Source of the DNA: a virus
Strand: one strand, 5' to 3'
IMG/VR virus record: IMGVR_UViG_3300018083_000029
Coordinates: 1-63,733 of that record
DNA length: 63,733 nucleotides
Below are positions 8,402-16,703 of the stretch, one piece after another. The notes below the pieces were generated by a model that saw nothing but the letters and a program-made list of their open reading frames with translations, did not search any database and was not told the DNA's origin. Each line of letters begins with the position of its first letter. Positions within the stretch are counted from its first letter, which is position 1. The position numbers and the translations under genes are program-made.

Positions 8402-8845
8402 ATGGCTACCGCACAAAACCTTATGGCCTACGGCATGGCGAGCCCGCTTGCCCGTCGCATGGGCCGCACTCCCGTTATTACCTCTGCTTGTGGCGCTACG
8501 TCCGGTCTGGCCTCGCTTATTGGTGGCGCTCAGTATCTCACCCTAGTAACTATCACGGTCGGTGGCAGCTCGTCTGCGGGCCTCGTTCTGCCGCAGATTG
8601 GTGGACAGGTATCAGCTACTTCTGGCGCGCTTCTCGGTGATGATTTCTTTATTCAAAATAACACCGTCGGTTCTATTCTGATTTTCGCCGCGAATAACGC
8701 TCTCGGCAGCGCTGTTACGCTTTACGGTAATGCTGCGTCGGCGGCTGGCACAACTGGAATTTCAGCGCCTACTGGCCAGTCTGTGTTACTACGCCCAATT
8801 ACGGTTAGCACTTGGGTCTACATGAAGTCTATCGTCTCAGCGTAA
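8402..8845 (+). CDS. Small Ser/Gly/Ala-rich virion protein (putative head fibre or decoration)
   Basis: This 147-residue protein has a strong AAGGA ribosome binding site and GC-richer, translation-optimised codons like the major capsid gene, suggesting high expression. It is rich in Gly, Ala, Ser, Thr and Val, with beta-like segments (LTLVTITVGGSSSAGLVLP) and no signal peptide. It most likely decorates the capsid or forms small head fibres. It stands immediately after Maf-like paralogue 3, and its Ser/Thr-rich loops (TSGALLG, TTGISAPTGQS) make it a second candidate acceptor for glycosylation. Confidence 0.7.
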   Translation: MATAQNLMAYGMASPLARRMGRTPVITSACGATSGLASLIGGAQYLTLVTITVGGSSSAGLVLPQIGGQVSATSGALLGDDFFIQNNTVGSILIFAANNALGSAVTLYGNAASAAGTTGISAPTGQSVLLRPITVSTWVYMKSIVSA

Positions 8846-8869
8846 GAATAAACCCCATAGGAGTAAACT

Positions 8870-9934
8870 ATGGGAAGAACAGTCCTTCAAATGGTAAACC
8901 AGGCTCAACGGGAGCTTGGTTTACCCGTTTCCACTACAGTAGTAAATAACCCTGACGCTACCACAACCCAAATGTTTGGGTTGCTCCAGTATGCTTTGGA
9001 GGAGCTTAGAAAAGTTCCCGATAAAGGCTGGACTAAATTACAAAAAGAACGCGATATAGCCATAAATGTGGCGTTTACAGCTACCGCAGTAATAACAGAA
9101 AACAGCGCAGATGTTATTATCTCTCCAGGGCTAGCAGCTCTCGGCATAAATGAAGATAACTTTGATTCGTTTGCTATATCAGGTAATGGTATCCCTCCCG
9201 CTGCCCGTATATTAGATATTATAGACGATACTCATATAACAATGAGTATGCAGGCTACCGCCGACAGCGACGGCACTGTTACCATCGCTGATTATATATA
9301 TGATATGTTTGGTGCTATCATATATGATATGTTCGGTGAGCCTATTTTAAATAGCACAGATGAAATCGCAGCGGAAACTATACAATTCGGGCAGGATACT
9401 TATTCAGTGCCCTCTGATTTTGACGCTTTTCAGAACTATACATGGTGGGACAGAACTAACCATTGGATGCTAATTGGCCCGACCTCGCCACAAATAGACC
9501 AATGGCATAAAAGTGGTATAGTAGCTACTGGCCCTCGCAGATATTGGCGCCAACATGGCCCATATCCTGAGAATTTCCAGATTTGGCCGCCTCCGTTTGA
9601 AATAGTGAATCCTATTCAAACAGTGTTTGAATATAAGAGCACTTTTGCGGTGCAAGTAGAAGGTGGTACACACGAGTTCGCTGCAACTTTTGAAAATGAC
9701 AGTGATACTTGTCTCTTGGACGACCGCGTTCTTATAATGGCTATTAAATGGCGATTCTGGGAACAAAAAGGCATGAATTGGGCCTCAAAACGCAAAGAAT
9801 ATGACGATAGAGTTAATCTCTTAATCGCTCAAGACGGCGGTGCAGACACGCTACCGCTATCACGTCGTCAAACAACTTGGCTTATTAGCGGCGCAAACGT
9901 ACAGGATGGTTACTTTCCGGGACGTAACACTTAA
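8870..9934 (+). CDS. Head-to-tail adaptor / tail tubular A-like protein (putative)
   Basis: This 354-residue protein has a clear AGGAG site. The N-terminal helical part (MGRTVLQMVNQAQRELGLP followed by LLQYALEELRKVPDKGW) resembles the adaptor proteins that dock below the portal in podoviruses (P22 gp4 or tail tubular A type). It lies directly before the nozzle gene, as expected. A Ser/Thr-rich beta insertion occupies about residues 70-145, and the segment YDMFG(A/E) occurs twice in tandem near residues 143-158, encoded by a short DNA repeat at about 9296-9340. The assignment rests on gene order and N-terminal pattern. Confidence 0.65.
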   Translation: MGRTVLQMVNQAQRELGLPVSTTVVNNPDATTTQMFGLLQYALEELRKVPDKGWTKLQKERDIAINVAFTATAVITENSADVIISPGLAALGINEDNFDSFAISGNGIPPAARILDIIDDTHITMSMQATADSDGTVTIADYIYDMFGAIIYDMFGEPILNSTDEIAAETIQFGQDTYSVPSDFDAFQNYTWWDRTNHWMLIGPTSPQIDQWHKSGIVATGPRRYWRQHGPYPENFQIWPPPFEIVNPIQTVFEYKSTFAVQVEGGTHEFAATFENDSDTCLLDDRVLIMAIKWRFWEQKGMNWASKRKEYDDRVNLLIAQDGGADTLPLSRRQTTWLISGANVQDGYFPGRNT

Positions 9935-11553
9935 TGCCTTGGATTAACCCATTACATGAGCAACTAGTCCAAGCGGGTAAAACTCCTTATTTAAACCCCG
10001 ATGTGGACGTTAAATTTATCCCCGCCCCGACAGGCGGTTGGGATGCCATTAGTCCATTGGCTATGATGGACCCGCAGTATGCGATTATACTAGATAACGT
10101 GGTAGCTCGCCCCGGTTGGATAGAGCCAAGAGGCGGATCGTCTTTATGGGCTCCAGAGATAAGTTCGCAGCCTGTAAATAGTCTAATGGCTTATAGGCCG
10201 GTTTCTGGCGTAGAGCAACTATTTGCAGCTACCGCAGATAACATTTTTGATGTCTCCAATGTTAGTGCGCCTACTTTAGTTGTTTCGGGCAAAGGCTCCG
10301 ATAAATGGCAATACATTAATTTTACCCCGGCTGGCGGGGATAACTACTTAGCTATGGTTAATGGTATAGACCCGTATTTGACATATGATGGCTCTACTTG
10401 GACCGAACAAGCTATTACAGGTGTCCCGAGTGGCGACTTAGTAAATATATTATCGTATAAGCGACGCATATGGTTTTTACAAAATAACTCTACAGACGCT
10501 TGGTATCTAAGCACAGATGCTATCGCTGGCGGTGCCTCTGTATTTAGACTTGGCTCATTTATGACCCAAGGTGGATATTTACTAGCTATGGGCACTTGGA
10601 CCTTAGATGGAGGCCAAGGCCCCGATGATTATTTAGTATTTATCACGAGTAAGGGCCAAGCTATAGTTTATACAGGTGTTAACCCTGCGTCAGATTTTGT
10701 GTTAAAAGGTGTATTTGACTTACCGTTGCCTATTGGGCGTAGGTGCTTAACTAAAGTCGGTAGTGATTTGTATTTAATCACTATACAGGGGCTTTTACCT
10801 ATCTCGCAAGCTCTACCCTATAACCCTAGCGGTGTTAGGAGCGTGGCGCTTACAAATAGAATACAAAACCAGATGCTTATGGCTGCTCAAAACGGATATC
10901 AGTATTTTGGCTGGCAGACGATAAGTTTTCCTGGCCAGAGTTTAATATTGATGAACGTTCCTATCGCTGAAGGTGTGGAACAACATCAATATGTAATGAA
11001 TCCCATGAATGGCTCTTGGTCAAGATTCACAGGTTGGAATGCAAGCAGCATGGAAATTTTTAATAATAGTCTTTATTATGGTACTAATGATGGAAATGTT
11101 GCGCTTGCTTATTGCGGTTCCCAGGATTTAGGCGCACAGATAGAGGTGGATATTAAGTGTGCTTTTAACTACTTAGATCAGCCGGGCCGCGTCAAGAATA
11201 TGAGTATGCTTAGGCCATATTTTAGTGTAGACGTGCCTATAACTATACAGCTTGGTGTAGACGTTGATTTTGCAGATAACGCACCTACTTTCCCCGTAAA
11301 TATCATTATCCCCACGGGTACTTCTTTATGGGATGTGGCGCTGTGGGACGAAGGCATTTGGTCAGACGCTAAACAGGTAATTATTAATTGGCTTAGTGTC
11401 CAAGCTCTCGGCACAGCTATGGCCGTCCGGTTAAAGATTACTCTTGGCAATGAGGAGCCAGATGAAATAGTATATTCTGCTAGCGGCTCTGGTGTCCCGA
11501 CTATCCAAATAAACGTATTTGAGGCACTTGAGCAAGCTGGTGGGCCTATTTAA
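9934..11553 (+). CDS. Tail nozzle / tail tubular B-like protein (putative)
   Basis: This 539-residue, beta-rich protein overlaps the adaptor stop (TAATG). The N-terminal part, with a DNVVARPGWIEPRGG-type segment and many regularly spaced Trp, Gly and Tyr residues, fits the beta-propeller plus platform architecture of podovirus nozzle proteins (P22 gp10 or T7 gp12 type). Those proteins form the distal tail tube through which DNA leaves. Size and position immediately after the adaptor agree with that. No enzymatic motif is visible. Confidence 0.75.
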   Translation: MPWINPLHEQLVQAGKTPYLNPDVDVKFIPAPTGGWDAISPLAMMDPQYAIILDNVVARPGWIEPRGGSSLWAPEISSQPVNSLMAYRPVSGVEQLFAATADNIFDVSNVSAPTLVVSGKGSDKWQYINFTPAGGDNYLAMVNGIDPYLTYDGSTWTEQAITGVPSGDLVNILSYKRRIWFLQNNSTDAWYLSTDAIAGGASVFRLGSFMTQGGYLLAMGTWTLDGGQGPDDYLVFITSKGQAIVYTGVNPASDFVLKGVFDLPLPIGRRCLTKVGSDLYLITIQGLLPISQALPYNPSGVRSVALTNRIQNQMLMAAQNGYQYFGWQTISFPGQSLILMNVPIAEGVEQHQYVMNPMNGSWSRFTGWNASSMEIFNNSLYYGTNDGNVALAYCGSQDLGAQIEVDIKCAFNYLDQPGRVKNMSMLRPYFSVDVPITIQLGVDVDFADNAPTFPVNIIIPTGTSLWDVALWDEGIWSDAKQVIINWLSVQALGTAMAVRLKITLGNEEPDEIVYSASGSGVPTIQINVFEALEQAGGPI

Positions 11554-11990
11554 TGGATTTCATAATAGGTAATGAGGGGTCATTACAGGCAAATATAGCC
11601 AAAAATTGGCTAGAGGATCAAACTGGCGATGAATTTGAGAACACATATAGCGCCATGGCGTTCCACACGAATGATCAAATAAAAGCAGCAGCGTTGTTCA
11701 CTAATTATAATGGCGCTAACGTAGATTTACACTTCTTTGGTCCTAGGCTAAGCCGTGGCACATATAGACAAATACTAGATTATGTGTTTAACCACCTTAA
11801 ATGTAACCGAATGACTGCTATACCTTTGAGGTCAGACACAGCAAGTATAATATCTCTCCCCAGACTAGGGTTTAGACAAGAAGCGATCCTTAAATATTAT
11901 TATGGCGTTGACGACAGCCAAGATGGCCTCGTATATGTCATAACAAAGAGCAAGGCCCTAGAATGGCTTAAGAATAAGGGTGCTAAATGA
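11553..11990 (+). CDS. GNAT-family N-acetyltransferase-like protein
   Basis: This 145-residue protein overlaps the nozzle gene by one base (TAATG). It shows the order of a GNAT fold: a beta strand with AAALFTNYNGANVDLHFFGP, then RGTYRQILDYVFNHLKCNRMTA in the acetyl-CoA-binding helix region, then RLGFRQEAILKYYYG, the usual RLGF turn near the C terminus. Similar small acetyltransferase-like genes occur next to tail genes in many podophages. The substrate is unknown. Confidence 0.7.
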   Translation: MDFIIGNEGSLQANIAKNWLEDQTGDEFENTYSAMAFHTNDQIKAAALFTNYNGANVDLHFFGPRLSRGTYRQILDYVFNHLKCNRMTAIPLRSDTASIISLPRLGFRQEAILKYYYGVDDSQDGLVYVITKSKALEWLKNKGAK

Positions 11991-12895
11991 GTTCGCTGAG
12001 CGCGCCTAAGCCGCCTAAAGTAGATGATTATCAAAAGGTTTCTGGTCTTCAGACAGAAGCCAATACTAAGGCTATGAATGATTTATACAATCTTTCAGCC
12101 GCTAATCAGATTAATCCTTATGGCCAATTAACTTATTACACAGACCCCGTTACGGGGAAAATGACTGCTAATCAGCAGTTAAGCGCAGATCAACAATTCC
12201 TACTAGATACTCTACAGCGCACACAGGGCGTAGGTGGCACAGACGCTGGTGAGTTATTAGCTAATGCTAATTATGGGGATGTTCCTGATTTTGGTAGTAT
12301 GTCTAGTCCGTTGGTAGAAGAACGGCTAAATGCGTATACTCAATTTAATAAACCTTACTACGAATATGCAACACAAGAATTAGACACTAAACTCAGAAAC
12401 CAAGGTATTGTCCCTGGCGATGAGCAATACGACTTCCAGATGAAGGCTCTTAGAGATCAGCAAGCTACACAACAATCTAAAGCGGCGTCTGATTATGCTC
12501 CGCAAGCTTGGCAGCAAGCCGTTGAAAACTATAAAATGCCTGCCGCTATGGCCGTTGAATTAGCCAAATTTGGCTCGCCAGCGTCGCTTATGCAAAACCT
12601 TTGGAGCACTCCGCAGGCACAAGGTTCGCAGGGCGCTAACGTGATTGGTGCTAATGCTAATATGAACAGCGCTAATATGGATCGTTATAAAGCCGAGATG
12701 CAGAACCGCGCGGATATGATGAAAGCTATTGGCCAAGTTGGAATGGGTGGGGTTATGCTCGCCACTGGTGGCGTTGGCGGATTAGGGCTAGGTGGATTAT
12801 CTAGTTTAATGGGTGGCGGGGCTATGTCTGCCGACGCTTTCCAACAACAGTTTATGGACCCGCGATTTAATGGCGGAAATAGCTACTCAAGGTAA
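11987..12895 (+). CDS. Internal virion / DNA ejection-type protein (putative)
   Basis: This 302-residue protein is coupled by ATGA to the acetyltransferase-like gene. The first two thirds are helical and rich in Gln, Asn and Ala (TQELDTKLRNQGIVPGDEQ region). The C-terminal 60 residues are Gly-rich and hydrophobic (GGVMLATGGVGGLGLGGLSS), resembling membrane-inserting parts of podovirus ejection proteins. It begins a block of three to four genes ahead of the tail fibre that probably supplies the proteins injected with the genome. The assignment is from position and composition only. Confidence 0.6.
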   Translation: MSSLSAPKPPKVDDYQKVSGLQTEANTKAMNDLYNLSAANQINPYGQLTYYTDPVTGKMTANQQLSADQQFLLDTLQRTQGVGGTDAGELLANANYGDVPDFGSMSSPLVEERLNAYTQFNKPYYEYATQELDTKLRNQGIVPGDEQYDFQMKALRDQQATQQSKAASDYAPQAWQQAVENYKMPAAMAVELAKFGSPASLMQNLWSTPQAQGSQGANVIGANANMNSANMDRYKAEMQNRADMMKAIGQVGMGGVMLATGGVGGLGLGGLSSLMGGGAMSADAFQQQFMDPRFNGGNSYSR

Positions 12896-12898
12896 ACA

Positions 12899-13402
12899 AT
12901 GGCATATATCCCACAGCCTAAAGACGTTACGAATTTTCTAGGGAGTAACTTAACTCCCCAGACATATTCGAGCGAGGCACAATTTAGATCGCCATCGCCT
13001 CCCGCTGCACAAAACTTTATGCAGCCTAGTCCGCAGATGGCTACTGGTATGGGGCCAAGCCAAACACAAATAGAACCGCAGGCTGCGTCTAATCCTGTTG
13101 CAGCCGGGCAAGCTACACCACCTAGTCCTTGGCAATCATCGTCTGGTCCGAGTATGGGTAATATGGGCGCAATGATGGGTGGCGGCGGTATAGATTTACA
13201 GGGTATATTAAAGATGCTCATGTCCGGTGGCGGTAATCCTCAAGGCACTATGACCGGGGCGGCTGGTGATAGTAGTATGTCACCTGGAAGCCCTGGCGGT
13301 GCATGGGGTATGGCCGGTGGTGGCATGGATAAATTAAAGTCTATGTGGGGCGGTAACGGACAGCCGATGCTTCGTGGATTATTCGGTAGTGCAGGTGCAT
13401 AA
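12899..13402 (+). CDS. Gly/Pro/Met/Ser-rich virion protein (putative)
   Basis: This 167-residue low-complexity protein has repeated GGG, GMGG and PSP-type runs and almost no charged residues in its centre (MGNMGAMMGGGGIDLQG). No fold is obvious and much of it is probably disordered. It lies three bases after the preceding ejection-type gene and two bases before the large transglycosylase-like gene. It is probably a minor internal virion protein. Confidence 0.65.
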   Translation: MAYIPQPKDVTNFLGSNLTPQTYSSEAQFRSPSPPAAQNFMQPSPQMATGMGPSQTQIEPQAASNPVAAGQATPPSPWQSSSGPSMGNMGAMMGGGGIDLQGILKMLMSGGGNPQGTMTGAAGDSSMSPGSPGGAWGMAGGGMDKLKSMWGGNGQPMLRGLFGSAGA

Positions 13403-13404
13403 CA

Positions 13405-15645
13405 ATGGCTGATTTCGGTTGGGAAAATCTATTATCCACGCCTTACGCTAAGCAGTCTCCAGAGCAAGTAAAGCGTGCTCAAGAGTTCGCTTATGCTTTA
13501 ATGAAATCAAAGGATGGGAGAGGCAGTACCAGTGGTTATCAACCTATTGCAGATGTTTTGCAGACTATAGCGGGCATACAACGCCTAAACAATAGTACAA
13601 TTGGTGATTATAATCAACGTCAAGAGGCTGGATTACGTCGGGCCGATACTGTAGAGGATGCACAGCAGTTATTAGGCCGTAGACCTGTTACATCTCCAAA
13701 TAAGGGTATTACTACAGGCGCTATTCCGCAGGTTAAACCTCCAACCGGCCCTAGAAATAGTGTTGGTACTGACCCGGCAGTCAATGCGGGGGAATTACCT
13801 GATGATAATATAACTTTCCCCACGGACCCCGCGCCTAGTGTTGGCGATGCGCCGCCTGGACCTCCGACTAGTTTACCCCCAGGTGATGAACCTACTCCGG
13901 GACAAATTGAAGGCGGCGGTATTGGTGAAATTAAATCAGGGTATCGTGGCGTTGCGCCGCAGATACCTCCATTTGATGCTAAAGTAGACAAAGCGGACCC
14001 CGCTAACTTTAGAATAAATGATTATTTAAAGAGGCTCACTGGCCCTGAATCATCTGGCGGTACTAATACTAAGGCTACGGGTTCTTATTTTGGTCCTTTC
14101 CAGATGCAGAAAGGCGCCTACGGCTTAAATGATAAAAGCACTCCTGAAGATCACATAAGAGCAGCTCGACAGAGAACTCAAGAAAACATTGAGTTCTTTA
14201 AAAAGAAGTCCGGCGGTAAGTTTCCTACTGAAACAGCTTTACATCTTATGCACAATCAAGGTGCAACAGGCGGCACAGCTCTTTTAACTGCCGATCCTGG
14301 CAAACCGGCTTGGCAGGTAATAAAAGAAGCTACTCCAGGAATAAGTGATGCATTGGCTAAACAAAAAATACGAGGTCAGATAGGTTCTGGCGCAGCTCTA
14401 TCCAAGAAAGCAACTGAAGATATTACCGCCAATGAGTTTCGTCAGTATATGGACGATAAATTCAATGGCGGTTGGAAAACCAGAACTAATGCCTTACCGG
14501 GCCAACAAGCGGGTATGATGCGGCTTGGTGGCGATACAGACCCTAATAATCCAATGTTGAAACAAGCAGAAGGAGCGGGGGATAAAGTAGCTCAGAATTT
14601 ACCGGGTGTTCCGCCGCCTACTCCTTTGCGCCATCCCTCGCCTAATTTAAGTAGAGAAGAATTAGGTAAATTCTTCGCTGATCCGCGCATACCCGATGAG
14701 GTAAAAGATAAAGTACACGAGCAAATTAACAAAGCTGCTACACCGGATGAGCGCGAAGTTACAAATGGCCATCAAGAATGGCGTCCCGGTAATCCTACCG
14801 ATCAGAATTTACGCGGCAAATCAGATACAGGCACAATGAATGTTGGTAATATTAGCGTGCCTTATACTACTTATAGGCACCCGGATGGTAAAACCGAAAC
14901 TTTATTTAATATTCCAGGACATGGTTTAGGCTCTATAGAGGATTTAAAAGCTTGGAGCCGTAGACAGGGTGCTTTAGATACTCGTGAAGGGCATCTAGCT
15001 ACTAAATTTTCGGATAAAGAAGTTGATATTCAACAGCGCGCAGAAGGCGCCGCTAGAAACAGACAGTTACTTGGTATAGCCCGTCGCATGGCCAGTGATG
15101 ATAGTTTCTATACGGGCACCGGCGCAAATAGAGTATTAGACTATACTAAAATAGCCTCTTATGTGACTGGCAACCCTAATTGGTCCGGTAACGTAGAGGC
15201 TTTCTCTAAAGTTATGGCTGGTGCTAATATTGCTGGTCTGGAGGCTTTTAAAGGTTACGGTCAAATTCGCAACCCTGAAATTGAACTTCTACAGCAGTCG
15301 CAAGGCACTATAGCTAATACTCCACAGGCGATTAAAGCCATCATTACAATGAATGAGAAAGCTAGCGAGCGCTTAGAGGAAATAGGCGAAAAGATGCGAG
15401 CCTATCGTAAAGCTAAAGGAAGGATAGACGAAGGTTTTGACGAAGAATTAGCTAAATTCTATAAGGATCGTCCGCTTTTCACAGACGATGAAATTAAAGA
15501 CTACAAGAAAACATTGTTTGGTGAGACTAAGAGCGTAAAAGGTAGGTTCTTTGGAGGTTCTGTGCCTAAAGAAGGCGATCCAGAAAAACCCGCCCCGGCT
15601 AAGAAAAGAACCTATATTCCAGGTCAAGGATTTGTGGAGCAGTAA
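13405..15645 (+). CDS. Large internal virion protein with lytic transglycosylase-like domain
   Basis: This is a 746-residue protein. Residues 1-200 are Pro/Gly-rich. From about residue 208 a lysozyme or SLT-like domain is visible: YLKRLTGPESSGG with candidate catalytic Glu215, then SYFGPFQMQKGAYG, the usual G.fQ segment, and later a TALHLMHNQGATGG segment. The C-terminal 200 residues are helical and charged. Such proteins are carried in podovirus heads and ejected to open peptidoglycan and form the periplasmic conduit. The stop overlaps the next start by one base. Confidence 0.75.
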   Translation: MADFGWENLLSTPYAKQSPEQVKRAQEFAYALMKSKDGRGSTSGYQPIADVLQTIAGIQRLNNSTIGDYNQRQEAGLRRADTVEDAQQLLGRRPVTSPNKGITTGAIPQVKPPTGPRNSVGTDPAVNAGELPDDNITFPTDPAPSVGDAPPGPPTSLPPGDEPTPGQIEGGGIGEIKSGYRGVAPQIPPFDAKVDKADPANFRINDYLKRLTGPESSGGTNTKATGSYFGPFQMQKGAYGLNDKSTPEDHIRAARQRTQENIEFFKKKSGGKFPTETALHLMHNQGATGGTALLTADPGKPAWQVIKEATPGISDALAKQKIRGQIGSGAALSKKATEDITANEFRQYMDDKFNGGWKTRTNALPGQQAGMMRLGGDTDPNNPMLKQAEGAGDKVAQNLPGVPPPTPLRHPSPNLSREELGKFFADPRIPDEVKDKVHEQINKAATPDEREVTNGHQEWRPGNPTDQNLRGKSDTGTMNVGNISVPYTTYRHPDGKTETLFNIPGHGLGSIEDLKAWSRRQGALDTREGHLATKFSDKEVDIQQRAEGAARNRQLLGIARRMASDDSFYTGTGANRVLDYTKIASYVTGNPNWSGNVEAFSKVMAGANIAGLEAFKGYGQIRNPEIELLQQSQGTIANTPQAIKAIITMNEKASERLEEIGEKMRAYRKAKGRIDEGFDEELAKFYKDRPLFTDDEIKDYKKTLFGETKSVKGRFFGGSVPKEGDPEKPAPAKKRTYIPGQGFVEQ

Positions 15646-16571
15646 TGGCTGACGAAGGACAAATTATCGACGTTCCTGGTCTTGGCGAGGTCACATTCCC
15701 TGCGGGAATGGATGATAAAGCTATAGCCGCAGCTATTGAAGATCACTTCAAATCCCCAGGTAAATTTGCTAGAAAAGATATTGGAACAGCAGTACCCACT
15801 AATGCCCCTCGCAGGGATAGATTACAAGATGCTATGCCTGATTGGATGGGCAGCATATACGGTCATTTAAAAGACCCCGGTTGGACTACTCATGTCGCCA
15901 AGGGTATCCCTATTGCTGGTAATTATGTAGAAGATACTCCAAATAGCAAAGCACTAGAAGAAAACCATCCTTGGGTAGCTAAAGGACTAGAGATTGGTGG
16001 CAATGCTGCTTCTATGGTTGCCCCAGCTGGGGCTGTATCTAAGGGAGCAGCTGCTATAGCGCCAGGACGGACCCTAGAGGCTATACTGCAAACAATTCTA
16101 GGCGGTGGTACAGCCGCAGCCAATACAGCAACTAAAGAGGGTTCTACGTCTGACGACGTTAAAACTAGTGCTTTACTAGGTGGCGCAGGGGGCGCTATGT
16201 CGCCTGTAATTGGTAAAATATTTAGTCCGACTATGGACAAAGCTAGGTATACACCAGAGCATTTATCTAAATATTCCTACGCAGAATTAGAAAAAATGTT
16301 TGGAAAAGGGGCTAGGGACGAAACTAAAAAAATGATTAAAGATAAAATATCAGATTCTTCTCTTATGTCTGTTGGCGGAGGTGTATTGTCGTATTTAATG
16401 GGAGGTGGCCCATTAGCGGGGGCGGCAGGAGGGTATGTTGGCTCTAAATTCTCAGAGCCTATTTCCAATATCTTGGCTCATCTGGTGTCAAATCGTACTT
16501 TCCACAACAAGGGTGGACAGGCGATTTTAAACGCGGCAGGTGAAACAACTGGCGCTCAATTGGCGCCCTAG
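15645..16571 (+). CDS. Internal virion protein with Gly/Ala-rich hydrophobic segments (putative)
   Basis: This 308-residue protein has a short N-terminal beta-like domain (IIDVPGLGEVTFPAGMDDKA, a motif common in phage and toxin-linked proteins) followed by several long Ala/Gly-rich hydrophobic stretches (around residues 118-180 and 240-270). These could insert into a membrane during ejection. It is coupled to the transglycosylase-like gene and precedes the tail fibre. The exact role cannot be read from the sequence. Confidence 0.65.
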   Translation: MADEGQIIDVPGLGEVTFPAGMDDKAIAAAIEDHFKSPGKFARKDIGTAVPTNAPRRDRLQDAMPDWMGSIYGHLKDPGWTTHVAKGIPIAGNYVEDTPNSKALEENHPWVAKGLEIGGNAASMVAPAGAVSKGAAAIAPGRTLEAILQTILGGGTAAANTATKEGSTSDDVKTSALLGGAGGAMSPVIGKIFSPTMDKARYTPEHLSKYSYAELEKMFGKGARDETKKMIKDKISDSSLMSVGGGVLSYLMGGGPLAGAAGGYVGSKFSEPISNILAHLVSNRTFHNKGGQAILNAAGETTGAQLAP

Positions 16572-16668
16572 TGTTAGTCATTAATATGCCGAGGGTCACA
16601 AAAATTAATACCAAAGGCCAGAACTCATAGGCACAATAGATCAAACCAACAAAGACGAGCTTGAACAT
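16459..16668 (-). CDS. Possible small membrane protein antisense to the ejection gene end
   Basis: Between the gene ending at 16571 and the tail fibre start, the minus strand has an ATG at 16668 behind a GGAGA sequence. It encodes a peptide of 69 residues beginning with a strongly hydrophobic segment (FVGLIYCAYEFWPLVLIFV). About half of the frame is antisense to the preceding gene and its C-terminal part looks unstructured. It could be a real small leftward gene or a chance frame. I keep it as a low-confidence call. Confidence 0.3.
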   Translation of the reverse strand: MFKLVFVGLIYCAYEFWPLVLIFVTLGILMTNTRAPIERQLFHLPRLKSPVHPCCGKYDLTPDEPRYWK

Positions 16669-16703
16669 AGTTGCATCTCCATCTAGAGTAAGGCAAGAAC
16701 AGT

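Noticed and set aside
12883-13221. 112-residue leftward Cys/Pro/Gly-rich frame
   Set aside because: It is the antisense shadow of the Gly/Pro-rich virion gene at 12899 and has no ribosome binding site.
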